Shown here: piece after piece, positions 27,136 to 35,446 of the stretch
Numbering within the stretch: the first letter of the stretch is position 1
Layout: each line of letters opens with the position of its first letter
Source: DATFFO01 sp963744905
Lineage (GTDB): Bacteria > Actinomycetota > Acidimicrobiia > Spongiisociales > ZC4RG35
Assembly: GCA_963744905.1 (NCBI GenBank)
Contig: CAVUUV010000003.1
Coordinates: forward strand, 124,001 to 188,000
Direction: 5' to 3'
DNA: 64,000 nucleotides
Notes under the pieces: generated by a model
The model's input: only the letters and a program-made list of their open reading frames with translations
The model's database searches: none
Told to the model about the DNA's origin: nothing
Position numbers and translations under genes: made by a program

Positions 27136-27819
27136 CTAGGCGATCTCGTCCAGGAACCAGCCCACCAGCCCCCGGACCCGCCGGCCGACTTCGGGATCTC
27201 GCTGCTTGGTCTCCACCAGCAACTCGTCGGGGTCACCCCCCAGGGCGCGGAGGGCGGAGGCGCCCCCGGTCGACATCCACATCGACAGATGGTCGTAGTC
27301 CACTTCGGGATGGAACTGGATCCCCACTGAGTTCCCTACCCGGAACACCTGGGGACCGACCGGGTTGGAGGCGAGCAACTCGGCCCCGGGCGGGACGTCG
27401 AACACGTCGCGATGCCACTGGAACCACGTACCGGATAGGTGGGGTATGACCGAGCCGACTTCGTGCCACCCGATCTCGGGGGCGGGCGCCCTCCGTACCT
27501 CGCCTCCGGCGGCCGCAGCCAGAGCCTGGGATCCGAAACAGATGCCCATCACCGGCACCTCCGACGCCATCGCCTTCCTCAGCATGTCGAGCTCGGGGTC
27601 GAGCCAGGAGGCGATGGCGGGGTCGTGGACCGACCAGGGGGACCCGAAGGGAACGACCAGGTCGAAGCGGGTCGGGTCGGGGAACGAGGCGTTGCCGTCG
27701 GGTAGGGAGCGGTCCTCCTGGACCAAGAACGGAACCAGCTCGAAGCCGCGCCGTTCCAGCTCCCGGCCCACCGCACCCGGCACCTCATATTCATCATGGT
27801 CGACGACCAAAGCTCGCAC
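27136..27819 (-). CDS. Class I glutamine amidotransferase (GMP-synthase-like)
   Basis: A 227-aa stand-alone GATase1 domain. The nucleophile Cys94 lies in MGICFGSQAL and the His-Glu pair in GIQFHPEVD (His170, Glu172). No synthetase domain is attached. Members include gamma-glutamyl hydrolases such as PuuD-type enzymes, so it could remove glutamate from gamma-glutamyl amines made in the adjacent locus. It lies just beyond the flavin oxidase, in convergent orientation, and has no operator of the shared family. A salvage or unrelated role is equally possible. Confidence 0.85.
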   Translation of the reverse strand: MRALVVDHDEYEVPGAVGRELERRGFELVPFLVQEDRSLPDGNASFPDPTRFDLVVPFGSPWSVHDPAIASWLDPELDMLRKAMASEVPVMGICFGSQALAAAAGGEVRRAPAPEIGWHEVGSVIPHLSGTWFQWHRDVFDVPPGAELLASNPVGPQVFRVGNSVGIQFHPEVDYDHLSMWMSTGGASALRALGGDPDELLVETKQRDPEVGRRVRGLVGWFLDEIA

Positions 27820-27851
27820 TTACGCTCCTTCGGGGGTGAAAACGCCGCTTC

Positions 27852-27892
27852 TGTGAACGTTCTTCCCGCCGGAAGCCACAATAAGGTTCACA
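27852..27892. repeat. Inverted repeat with TGTGAACG/GTTCACA ends
   Basis: TGTGAAC (27852-27858) pairs with GTTCACA (27886-27892), and CTTCC pairs with GGAAG around CGCC inside. Ends and position, just upstream of a minus-strand gene, resemble the perfect 19-bp inverted repeat at 12309-12349. It may be a terminator or a copy of a small repeat family. Confidence 0.5.
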
Positions 27893-28325
27893 GACCCTCC
27901 CTCTCCACCCGCAAGCGCAACTGCAGGAGGTTCCTGCGCCAGATCCAGGTCAGGATGGGGGTGGCGAGGAGGGCGGTGACGGGCCCGCCCAGCCACCACG
28001 GGAATGTGAGTCGTTCGCTCCAGGTGAAGCGGGTGCCGCCGGCCATGGCATCGAGATCGAAGCGACCCCGGCCGCTGACGAGGCCCCGGTGCGCCACCTC
28101 TATCGACTCGCCCTCGGTCCATCCGGTGACTTCGATCACATCGGTGGTGCGGAGCGGCCCCACCCGGGTAGCGACCTCCATGACCGCCCCGATCCCTCGC
28201 CGGGCCCGGGAGCGAAACTCGATGCTCTCGGCGTCGGCCATCCACTCGGCGTGCGATCCGAGGTCCGCCAGATGCTCCCAGACGACGGACCTGGGGGCGT
28301 CGATCGAAACCGCCACCCGGATCAC
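27888..28325 (-). CDS. SRPBCC-family (polyketide cyclase/START-like) protein
   Basis: A 145-aa helix-grip protein. It starts MIRVAVSIDAPRSVVWEHLA, then has LGSHAEWM, TDVIEVTGWTEGES and GGTRFTWSERLTFPWWLG, a standard SRPBCC layout for binding a hydrophobic ligand. A hydrophobic stretch (GGPVTALLATPILTWIW) near the end may associate with membrane. It lies 4 bp downstream of the enoyl-CoA hydratase gene and is probably co-transcribed. Ligand unknown. Confidence 0.82.
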   Translation of the reverse strand: MIRVAVSIDAPRSVVWEHLADLGSHAEWMADAESIEFRSRARRGIGAVMEVATRVGPLRTTDVIEVTGWTEGESIEVAHRGLVSGRGRFDLDAMAGGTRFTWSERLTFPWWLGGPVTALLATPILTWIWRRNLLQLRLRVEREGL

Positions 28326-28329
28326 GGCC

Positions 28330-29097
28330 TCATCGACCGCTGAACTCGGCCGCCCGCTTGTTCAAGAACGCCGCCACCCCTTCCTTGGCGTCCTCGGTGG
28401 CGAAGGCCGAGGCGAAATTGTCCGCTTCGATCTGCATTCCCTTGGCCAGGGGCTGACCCCACCCGTCGTTGATGGCTCGCTTGGCGGCCGCCAATGCCAG
28501 CGTCGGGCCCTCAGCCCATTTGGCGGCGTCGGCCAGGGCCACCGCTTCCAGCTCGTCGGGGGCGAGCACCTTGTCGGCCAGGCCCAGGGACAACGCCTCC
28601 TGGGCAGGGACGTGACGGCCCGAATAGACGATCTCCTTGGCCGCCTGGTAGCCGACGATACGGGGAAGACGCTGGGTGCCGCCCGACCCGGGGATGATGC
28701 CCAGGTTTATCTCGGGCTGGCCCACCTTGGCGTCGGTCGACAGGTACCGGAAGTCGGCTCCCATGGCCAGTTCCAGCCCCCCGCCCAGGGCATAACCCCG
28801 CACGGCGGCGAGGGTGGGCTTGGGAAGCCGTTCCAGGGCCCAGACAGCCTCGCTGAGGGTGTTGGCCAGGACATCGTCCTCGCCCGAGTCGAAGGCGGCC
28901 TGGAATCCGGTTATGTCGGCACCGGCGGCGAAGTGGGGCTGGCCGGTCACCACCACCGCCCGGATCTCGGAGTCCTGGCACTGACGAAAGGCCTCGATGA
29001 GGTCGCCCGACAGCTCGGCGCTGAGGGCGTTGACGGGGGGCCGGTTGAGACGGACCAGGGCGACGGCTCCGTCGCGGCTGAACTCGACCAGGGACAT
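28330..29097 (-). CDS. Enoyl-CoA hydratase/isomerase family protein
   Basis: A 255-aa crotonase. The oxyanion-hole segments are FAAGADITGF (about 58-67) and ALGGGLELAMGADFRYL. The catalytic Glu position is in LGIIPGSGGTQRLPRIVG. A C-terminal trimerisation helix ends LNKRAAEFSGR. The start ATG has GGAGG upstream. Likely role: hydration of 2-enoyl-CoA in fatty-acid or ring-cleavage beta-oxidation. The paired SRPBCC gene gives no more detail. Confidence 0.92.
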   Translation of the reverse strand: MSLVEFSRDGAVALVRLNRPPVNALSAELSGDLIEAFRQCQDSEIRAVVVTGQPHFAAGADITGFQAAFDSGEDDVLANTLSEAVWALERLPKPTLAAVRGYALGGGLELAMGADFRYLSTDAKVGQPEINLGIIPGSGGTQRLPRIVGYQAAKEIVYSGRHVPAQEALSLGLADKVLAPDELEAVALADAAKWAEGPTLALAAAKRAINDGWGQPLAKGMQIEADNFASAFATEDAKEGVAAFLNKRAAEFSGR

Positions 29098-29192
29098 TTG
29101 ACCTCCAGAAAAGATGGCGTGCTGGGGACTGTACCGGGCGTACGGTCGGACCCACCCACCTGTGCCCCGGTTCGAGCCTGACCCGTGCGCCC

Positions 29193-31976
29193 TCAGCTGG
29201 TGACCGAGGGAAGGTCGGCCAGTTCGGGGCGCTCGCCCGGATCCAGCGGCTCGATCCGCATCCGGGCATCGACCACCACCACCCCCTGACCGGGAGCCAG
29301 CACCTTGACCGGGTTCATGTCCATCTCCGAGATCTCGGGCAGAGCCGAGATCATGGCCGACACCCGCAACAACGCCTCCTCCAGTGCGGGTATGTCTCCC
29401 CGGGGCTGATTGCGATAGCCCTCCAGGAGCGGGAAGCCCTTGATGGAGCGGATCATCTCGGCGGCATCGGCGTCGGTGAGGGGGTGAATGCGGAAGGTGA
29501 CATCGCCCAGCAACTCGACCGTGACACCGCCCAGCCCGAACCCGACCAGGGGACCGAAGTTGGGATCCTCGGTGGATCCGATCAGGACCTCGTGACCGGC
29601 GGGGACGAAGGTCTGCACCATGACCCCTTCGGGGTCCTCCACCGCTCCCCGTACCCGCCGATACGCCTCCCGGACCGCCTCTTCACCCGTCACGTCGAGA
29701 GCCACCCCGCCCACGTCGCTCTTGTGCAGGGCGGAAGGCGAGAGCACCTTCAAGACCACTGCCTGGCCGATCTCGGCCGCCGCCGTCACCGCCTCCTCCT
29801 CGGTGTGCACCACCTCCGTGACCGGAACCCGCAACCCGAAGCAGGTGAGCACCTCGCTCACCTCGTCGGCCTCCAGCCAACCCCCATCTGTGCCCAGCCG
29901 GGCCAGAGCATCGCCGACCACACGCCGGGCGGCGTCGGCGTCGGTGCCTTCCAGGATGGGCACATGCCCGTGATCACGCCGTCTCCACTCCCCGTAGCGG
30001 ATCGCCCTGGCCAGGGCGGTGGAGGCCTGCTCGGGAAAGAGGAACGATGGTATGGCCCGAACCCCGTCGCCGCCCTCGAGCAGGGGGGCGACGTCGGAAG
30101 CCTGCATGAACACCGTCAGCAGGGTGACCTCTCCGCCCGCCTCGACATGGGCGTCCTGGCTGCGGCGGATCGCGGCCGCCACCGGCTCCAGAGCGTCCGG
30201 CTTGACGGGGACGTAGATCACCATCACCGCGTCCACCTCGCCCGACCCCAGCAGCAATGACGTGGCGTGCTCGAACTCGACGGGACCGCCCGAGGCGATC
30301 AGGTCGACGGGGTTGCCGGTGGCAGCCTCGGCGGGCAGCTTGCCCCCGATCCGGGCCTGGAGACCCTCGCTCAAGGTGGGGAGGAGGAGGCCGTTGGCTT
30401 CCAGGGAATCCGCCGCCAGGATCCCGGGGCCACCGGCGTTGGTGACTATGGCGACTCGCTTTCCGGCCGGGAGAGGCTGGTCGGCCAGAAGGGATCCCAC
30501 CCCGAACAGCTCCTCGATGGTGTCGACCCGGATCACGCCGGCCTGATGGAACAGGGCATCCACCGCCACGTCCGAGGAGGCGAGAGCCCCGGTGTGGCTG
30601 GAGGCGGCCCGGCTGCCGGCCTGGGTGCGTCCCGACTTCACGGCCACGATCGGCTTGCTCAGCCCGATCCGCCGAGCGATCCGGGAGAACTTCCGGGGAT
30701 TGCCGAACGACTCCAGGTACAGAAGGATCACGTCGGTCTGGGGATCGTCCTCCCACGTGAGGAGGAGATCGTTACCGGACACGTCGGCCTTGTTGCCCAC
30801 CGAGACGAACTGGGAGATCCCCACCCCCACCGAGCGGGCATAGTCGAGGATGGCGATGCCCAGCGCCCCCGACTGCGAGGACATGGCGATATTGCCCCGG
30901 GGCGGATACACCGGGGCAAAGGTGCCGTTGAGCACCACCGAGGGTGCGGTGTTGAGCAGCCCCATGCAGTTCGGGCCCACCATGCGCATCCCCGCCTGGC
31001 GCACGATGGAAGCCAGCTCCTTCTCCAGTTCGGCACCCTCCGGCCCCACTTCGGAGAAGCCCGCCGAGATGACCACCACTCCCCGCACTCCCGCCTCGGC
31101 ACACTGGCGTACGACGTCGATTACCAGAGGGGCGGGAACGACGACGAAGGCCAGATCGACCGTGTCGGGGATCTCGGCCACCGTGGCGTAGGCCCGGACC
31201 GAGTTGACCACCCGGGCCCGGGGGTTGACCGGATACAGGGGACCGGTGAAACCCTCGTGCAGCAGGTTACGAAACAGCTTGTTGCCGATGGCGTCGGGGT
31301 CGGTCGAGGCGCCGATCACGGCGACGGCCCGGGGAAAGAACATCGGAAGCAGCGAGGCGGTCACGGCCCGGCGCTCCCGCTCGCCCCACAGGGAGATCGA
31401 GGTCTCGGACTCGTCGACGGGGAAATCGACCGTGTAGACGCCGTCTTCGATGGTCCGGCTCATCTCGTAGCCCGAGTTGCGGAAGACCCTCATCATCTGC
31501 TTGTTCTCGGGAAGCACGAAGGCCCGGAAACGGGTCACCCCGTGGCCGCGGGCGTAGGTGGTGAGCAGCTGCAATAGCTCCGTGCCCAGGCCCCTCCCCT
31601 GCTGGCCGTCGGTGACGGCGAAGGCGACTTCGGCCGTGGCGTGGTCGGCCGGCATCCGGTCGTAACGGCCCACCGCCACCATCTTCCCGGCGACGATGGC
31701 GATCAGGGCCATCCGATCGACGTAGTCGACGTCGGTGAAGTATTTGATCTCTTCCGGCTCCAGGGACTTCTTGACCCGGAAGAAGCGGAAGTAGCGGCTC
31801 TCGGGGCCCATGCCATCGAAGAACTCGACCAGCCGGTCGGCGTCGTCGGGACGGATGGGGCGGATCATCGCCCCGGCCCCGTCGCGCAGTACCACGTTCA
31901 GTTCGTACTCGGCCGGATAACCGGGAGGAAGGCCATCCCCGCCCACACCGGTCTCTGAGGAATGGGTATCGGTCAC
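29193..31976 (-). CDS. GNAT acetyltransferase fused to ADP-forming acyl-CoA synthetase (Pat-like)
   Basis: About 927 aa. The N-terminal GNAT domain (about 20-190) shows VTDGQQGRGLGTELLQLL for acetyl-CoA binding. It is followed by a CoA-binding domain (AVIGASTDPDAIGNKLFRNL), succinyl-CoA-synthetase-like domains (VGPNCMGLLN, SQSGALGIAILDYA) and a C-terminal ATP-grasp region (VVLKVLSPSALHKSDVGGVA, VGFGLGGV). This is the GNAT-first order reported for actinobacterial lysine acetyltransferases; E. coli PatZ has the opposite order. The start is GTG 31976 or TTG 31982, neither with a clear ribosome site. It follows aceK by about 11 bp, linking protein acetylation with isocitrate control. Confidence 0.88.
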   Translation of the reverse strand: MTDTHSSETGVGGDGLPPGYPAEYELNVVLRDGAGAMIRPIRPDDADRLVEFFDGMGPESRYFRFFRVKKSLEPEEIKYFTDVDYVDRMALIAIVAGKMVAVGRYDRMPADHATAEVAFAVTDGQQGRGLGTELLQLLTTYARGHGVTRFRAFVLPENKQMMRVFRNSGYEMSRTIEDGVYTVDFPVDESETSISLWGERERRAVTASLLPMFFPRAVAVIGASTDPDAIGNKLFRNLLHEGFTGPLYPVNPRARVVNSVRAYATVAEIPDTVDLAFVVVPAPLVIDVVRQCAEAGVRGVVVISAGFSEVGPEGAELEKELASIVRQAGMRMVGPNCMGLLNTAPSVVLNGTFAPVYPPRGNIAMSSQSGALGIAILDYARSVGVGISQFVSVGNKADVSGNDLLLTWEDDPQTDVILLYLESFGNPRKFSRIARRIGLSKPIVAVKSGRTQAGSRAASSHTGALASSDVAVDALFHQAGVIRVDTIEELFGVGSLLADQPLPAGKRVAIVTNAGGPGILAADSLEANGLLLPTLSEGLQARIGGKLPAEAATGNPVDLIASGGPVEFEHATSLLLGSGEVDAVMVIYVPVKPDALEPVAAAIRRSQDAHVEAGGEVTLLTVFMQASDVAPLLEGGDGVRAIPSFLFPEQASTALARAIRYGEWRRRDHGHVPILEGTDADAARRVVGDALARLGTDGGWLEADEVSEVLTCFGLRVPVTEVVHTEEEAVTAAAEIGQAVVLKVLSPSALHKSDVGGVALDVTGEEAVREAYRRVRGAVEDPEGVMVQTFVPAGHEVLIGSTEDPNFGPLVGFGLGGVTVELLGDVTFRIHPLTDADAAEMIRSIKGFPLLEGYRNQPRGDIPALEEALLRVSAMISALPEISEMDMNPVKVLAPGQGVVVVDARMRIEPLDPGERPELADLPSVTS

Positions 31977-31987
31977 GATCAACGAGG

Positions 31988-33733
31988 CTAACCGACGACG
32001 GGATGCAGCCGGGCCCTCTCCTCGTACGGATACACCTCGACCAGTTCGCCCCTGTCCAGGCGCTCCTGCATGGATTGCCACCAGGAGGGATCGAACAGGT
32101 CGGCGTGGTGGGCGACGAAGGCATGGCGGGCCTCGCCGTGTACCCCGAGAAAGGTGGCGAACTCGGCCGGGAACACGTCGTTGGGCCCGACGGCGAACCA
32201 GGGCTCGGAGGCCATCTCCGCCCCGGGGGGCTGGACCATCTCACGGAAATGGCACACATCGAGAGGAACCAGCTCGTCGTAGTCGTAGAACACCACCCTT
32301 CCATGACGGGTGACGCCGAAATTCTTGAGGAGGAGATCGCCGGGGAAGATGTCGGAGGCGGCCAGATCCCGGATGGCGTTGCCGTAGTCTATGGCCGCCT
32401 CTCTGGCCAGGGTGGGGTCGGCGTCCCGCAGGTAGAGGTCGAGGGGGATAACCCGCCTCTCCACGTAGGCATGAGAGATGGTGACCGAGTCCTCCCCGAC
32501 CTCCACCGAACGGCCACACTCCCCGGTCAGGGCCTCCAGGACCTCGTCGTCGAACCGATCCAGTGGAAGAGCCAGGTAGGCGAACTCCTGAGCGTCGACC
32601 AGCCGACCGGCCCGGTCGTGGTGGAAGACGAAACGGTACTTCTCCTTCACCTGGGAACGGGTGGTGGTCTTCTGGGGCGGGAACCGGTCCTTGATCACCT
32701 TGAACACGACGTCGAAACCAGGCAGGGTGAACACGACCATCACCAGCCCACGCTCCCCCCGGGCGATGCTGAAGTGGTCCCCCGAGGTGAGGATGTGAGC
32801 CCGGAGCTCGCGGTAGAGGGCCGTCTTGCCGTGTTTGTTGTGACCCAGGCTGATGTAGAGCTCGGCGAGACGCTTGCGGGGCATCAGGGTGCGCAGGAAA
32901 CGGATCAACTCCCAGGAGCGTTCGACGTCGACGTGGAAGTAAGAACGGGTGAACGAGAAGAGAATCGACACCTGGTTCTCGGTCAGCAGGACGGCGTCCA
33001 CCACCACGCCCTCGGCGGGATGGAGCAAGGCCAGCACCAGGGGCACCACATGGGGGCCCGAGTACATGCGCCCGATGATGTAGGCCCCCTTGCCCCGGTA
33101 GAACGCGGCGTCGATGATCTCGGTCCGATCCACCACCCTCAACGCGCCGATCGCCCGGAGGTGATCGGCGATCTTGGCCGCCGCCGCCTCGGCATCGGGT
33201 TCCAGATGAGCGAAGTCGACTCCGAGATCGGAATCGATCAGCACGGACCCGACCAGCTCGGAGAGAGGCATCGATCCGTAGCTGCGGTGGAGCGGCGTCG
33301 CCGATTCGGTGGGAGGAGCGTCGTAGTCGGTGTCGACGAACTCGATGCGGGGGTCAACGCCCACGGTGGTGAAGATCTTGCGGGTGACCGAGTTGAAGAA
33401 GGTCTCGGCCAGCTCCCAGTCATCCCTCCCCTGGATCATGCCCGAATAGACCGCCTTCATCCCCGCCCACACCATCTTGTCGTCGCTGCGGTCACCCAAC
33501 AGGCCGCCGATCGCCTCCGCCCCACCCTCGGACGCAGCCTCATATAGATCGAGGCGCTCTTTGGCGTCGGCCGCCATCCCCGCCCAGTCCCTCTCCCGGA
33601 ATCGGATCCGGGCCCGGCGGGTGACGATGCGAAAGCGGCGTTCGAAATCTCCGTATGCGTCGGAGATGAGACGGGCTCCCAGGTTGGCCAGGCGTGAGTC
33701 TGAGAGCGGGGTCTGGTCGGGAACGGTGGACAT
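31988..33733 (-). CDS. aceK: Isocitrate dehydrogenase kinase/phosphatase
   Basis: A 581-aa bifunctional enzyme that phosphorylates and dephosphorylates isocitrate dehydrogenase to divert carbon to the glyoxylate bypass. The N-terminal regulatory region includes WAGMKAVYSGMIQGRDDWEL and FNSVTRKIF. The kinase core has VVFTLPGFDVVFKVIKDRF and HDRAGRLVDAQEF. The catalytic loop is IFPGDLLLKNFGVTRHG followed by VVFYDYDE. SEPWFAVGPNDVFPAEF is a hallmark. The start ATG (33733) has GAGG 5 bases upstream. AceK is best known from Proteobacteria. No aceA or aceB is in the window. Confidence 0.94.
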   Translation of the reverse strand: MSTVPDQTPLSDSRLANLGARLISDAYGDFERRFRIVTRRARIRFRERDWAGMAADAKERLDLYEAASEGGAEAIGGLLGDRSDDKMVWAGMKAVYSGMIQGRDDWELAETFFNSVTRKIFTTVGVDPRIEFVDTDYDAPPTESATPLHRSYGSMPLSELVGSVLIDSDLGVDFAHLEPDAEAAAAKIADHLRAIGALRVVDRTEIIDAAFYRGKGAYIIGRMYSGPHVVPLVLALLHPAEGVVVDAVLLTENQVSILFSFTRSYFHVDVERSWELIRFLRTLMPRKRLAELYISLGHNKHGKTALYRELRAHILTSGDHFSIARGERGLVMVVFTLPGFDVVFKVIKDRFPPQKTTTRSQVKEKYRFVFHHDRAGRLVDAQEFAYLALPLDRFDDEVLEALTGECGRSVEVGEDSVTISHAYVERRVIPLDLYLRDADPTLAREAAIDYGNAIRDLAASDIFPGDLLLKNFGVTRHGRVVFYDYDELVPLDVCHFREMVQPPGAEMASEPWFAVGPNDVFPAEFATFLGVHGEARHAFVAHHADLFDPSWWQSMQERLDRGELVEVYPYEERARLHPVVG

Positions 33734-33934
33734 GTGCACCTCAGCTTGAACGGCCCGGCACCGCCCCGCAAGGCGAAGAGCCGGCGCGGCGCCTGTGGGT
33801 GCGAGCCGGCCTCCGGCATTCCCGGGTCAAGCCAGGTCGGCGCGTAAGCAGGCGTTCCCCCATTCGGAGTCAACTACCGATTCGGTCCGCTTCGATGGTC
33901 GAGGCCAGCCGACGCGACTTTGAGCCGACCCACA
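33734..33934. other. Intergenic region, no feature seen
   Basis: This 201-bp spacer between the aceK start and the end of the 33935-34291 gene should hold the aceK promoter. I see no convincing gene, operator of the shared family or strong hairpin. Confidence 0.5.
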
Positions 33935-34291
33935 TCACCGACCCGTGAAACGCCGGCCTTCCGACCCTGGCATGGGATCGGCTACGTTGCCACCCGGAGG
34001 CTTCACATAATGCAGGTCGCCCCAGCCGCCCGCCTCCATCGTATATCGGGCGGTGAACGCCCCCGTTTGTGCTCCTGGTGCCAATCGCTCACCGATGATC
34101 GTCAGGGCGATTCCGGCTGAGACGGCCACCACGGTCCATACCCAATGAACGACAATCAACGTCGCTCCCACGATGGCGAGGCCCAAACCGACCGCCTTGA
34201 GGGTCCCGCCGGCCATCCGCCTGAGCAGAGGCGGCGGCTGAGGATCAGCCTGGGGATCGATTCGCCGCCTCCTCACCCGGTACAGGCTCAT
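33935..34291 (-). CDS. Small two-segment membrane protein, unknown function
   Basis: Not recognised. A 118-aa product starting MSLYRVRRRRIDP with a basic N-terminus. Two hydrophobic segments follow (AVGLGLAIVGATLIVVHWVW and TVVAVSAGIALTIIG, about residues 35-70), then a hydrophilic tail. The ATG at 34291 has no ribosome site. TATACT lies 6-8 bases upstream, so the transcript may be leaderless, which is common in Actinobacteria. The frame is open further upstream but that part overlaps the tRNA region and is not used. Confidence 0.55.
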   Translation of the reverse strand: MSLYRVRRRRIDPQADPQPPPLLRRMAGGTLKAVGLGLAIVGATLIVVHWVWTVVAVSAGIALTIIGERLAPGAQTGAFTARYTMEAGGWGDLHYVKPPGGNVADPMPGSEGRRFTGR

Positions 34292-34462
34292 GTAGAGAGT
34301 ATATGTCGTCGAGGGTGGTTCGGGCCTGGGGTGACCAGACGGCGTCTGAGTGCAATGATATCCGACATAGCCGGATCGCTTTGGCGCCGGGGAGGCGCCC
34401 AGAGGTCGTTTCGGAGCGCCCGGGCCATTTCCTTGCGGGCCGGTCACCTGGCCTTGTGCGGT

Positions 34463-34548
34463 GCCCGGGGTGGGAGTCGAACCCACACGTTCCTCACGGA
34501 ACAGAGGTGTTTAAGACCTCCGCGTCTGACCTATTCCGCCACCCGGGC
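34463..34548 (-). tRNA. tRNA-Leu (anticodon TAA)
   Basis: An 86-nt class II tRNA. The acceptor arms are GCCCGGG and CCCGGGC. The anticodon arm is GAGGT-CTTAAAC-ACCTC with anticodon TAA. A long variable arm (TTCC/GGAA) and the T arm GTGGG-TTCGACT-CCCAC follow. CCA is not encoded. It reads the rare UUA/UUG Leu codons of this high-GC genome. Confidence 0.97.
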
Positions 34549-34566
34549 AAGGCGATGGGTGTCACG

Positions 34567-35442
34567 CTAATTCCGTTCCAGAAGACCGGCCACGATGCCG
34601 TCGAGGAGATCCCTCTCCGATACCAGGGTGACACCGGCTCCCAGGTGTTCCATTACCGCCTCGGCCACGATGGCTCCGCCCAGGATGACCGGCGCCCGGT
34701 TCGGGTCCAGGCCGGTCAGGGTCTCCGTCTCCGCCACGGTCAGGCTTGCCAGCCTGTCCCGCCAACGTCTCACCGCCTCCCGGGTGAGGGAATAGTGGTG
34801 CACCCGGGCCGGGTCGTAGGGCTCCAATTCCTGTTCCATGGCGGCCAGGCTGGTCCAGGTTCCCGCCACGCCTACCACCCGGTCCGACTGGCCCGGCACC
34901 TGTTCCAGCATCGAGGCCGCCCAGCGCAGAGCCCGCTCGACGCTCGCCCCGGACCGCTCCTCGTCGAGATAGGTGTCGGTGATGCGCACCGAGCCCACGT
35001 CGAACGAGCGGCCTGCCTCGGCCGTGATCACCTCGGTGCTTCCACCGCCGATGTCGACCACGGTCCAGGCTCCCTCCCCCAGATCGGAGGTCGCCCCGGC
35101 ATAGGACAGGGCTGCCTCGGCATCCCCGCTTATCACCTCGGGCGCCGTGCCCAGGATCCCGGCCACTTCATCGAGGAAGTCGGAGGCGTCCGAGGCTTCC
35201 CGGCTGGCCGAGGTGGCGACGGCACGGACCGGGGCGGCGCCGTGTTGGTCAATGGCGTCGGCGTACCGACCCAGGACGGTCATGGCCCGGTGCCGACCCT
35301 CGGGATCCAGGTGACCGGTCCGGGCCAGGCCCCTGCCCAGCCCCACCACGGCCGTCATCCGTTCCAGGTCCGATCGCCCGTCCGATATCAGCAACCGGAC
35401 GGTGTTGGTCCCGATGTCGATGGCAGCGACCGGCTGTGGCAT
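34567..35442 (-). CDS. ppx: Exopolyphosphatase/GppA-family phosphatase
   Basis: A 291-aa actin-like ATPase-fold protein that hydrolyses polyphosphate or pppGpp. Phosphate-binding motifs are AAIDIGTNTVRLLI (about 6-19) and VVDIGGGSTEVI. AVATSASREASD and VGVAGTWTSLAAM are also typical. The short form corresponds to actinobacterial Ppx2, as does its position after DUF501, FtsB and enolase. The ATG at 35442 starts 5 bp after the DUF501 stop. The short length means it lacks the C-terminal HD domain of E. coli Ppx. Confidence 0.92.
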   Translation of the reverse strand: MPQPVAAIDIGTNTVRLLISDGRSDLERMTAVVGLGRGLARTGHLDPEGRHRAMTVLGRYADAIDQHGAAPVRAVATSASREASDASDFLDEVAGILGTAPEVISGDAEAALSYAGATSDLGEGAWTVVDIGGGSTEVITAEAGRSFDVGSVRITDTYLDEERSGASVERALRWAASMLEQVPGQSDRVVGVAGTWTSLAAMEQELEPYDPARVHHYSLTREAVRRWRDRLASLTVAETETLTGLDPNRAPVILGGAIVAEAVMEHLGAGVTLVSERDLLDGIVAGLLERN

Positions 35443-35446
35443 CGGT

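Noticed and set aside
12362..27819. Known ethanolamine, propanediol, glycyl-radical or mycobacterial aminopropanol (RMM) microcompartment
   Set aside because: No EutBC, PduCDE, glycyl-radical enzyme, class III aminotransferase, SDR or kinase typical of these loci is present in the region.
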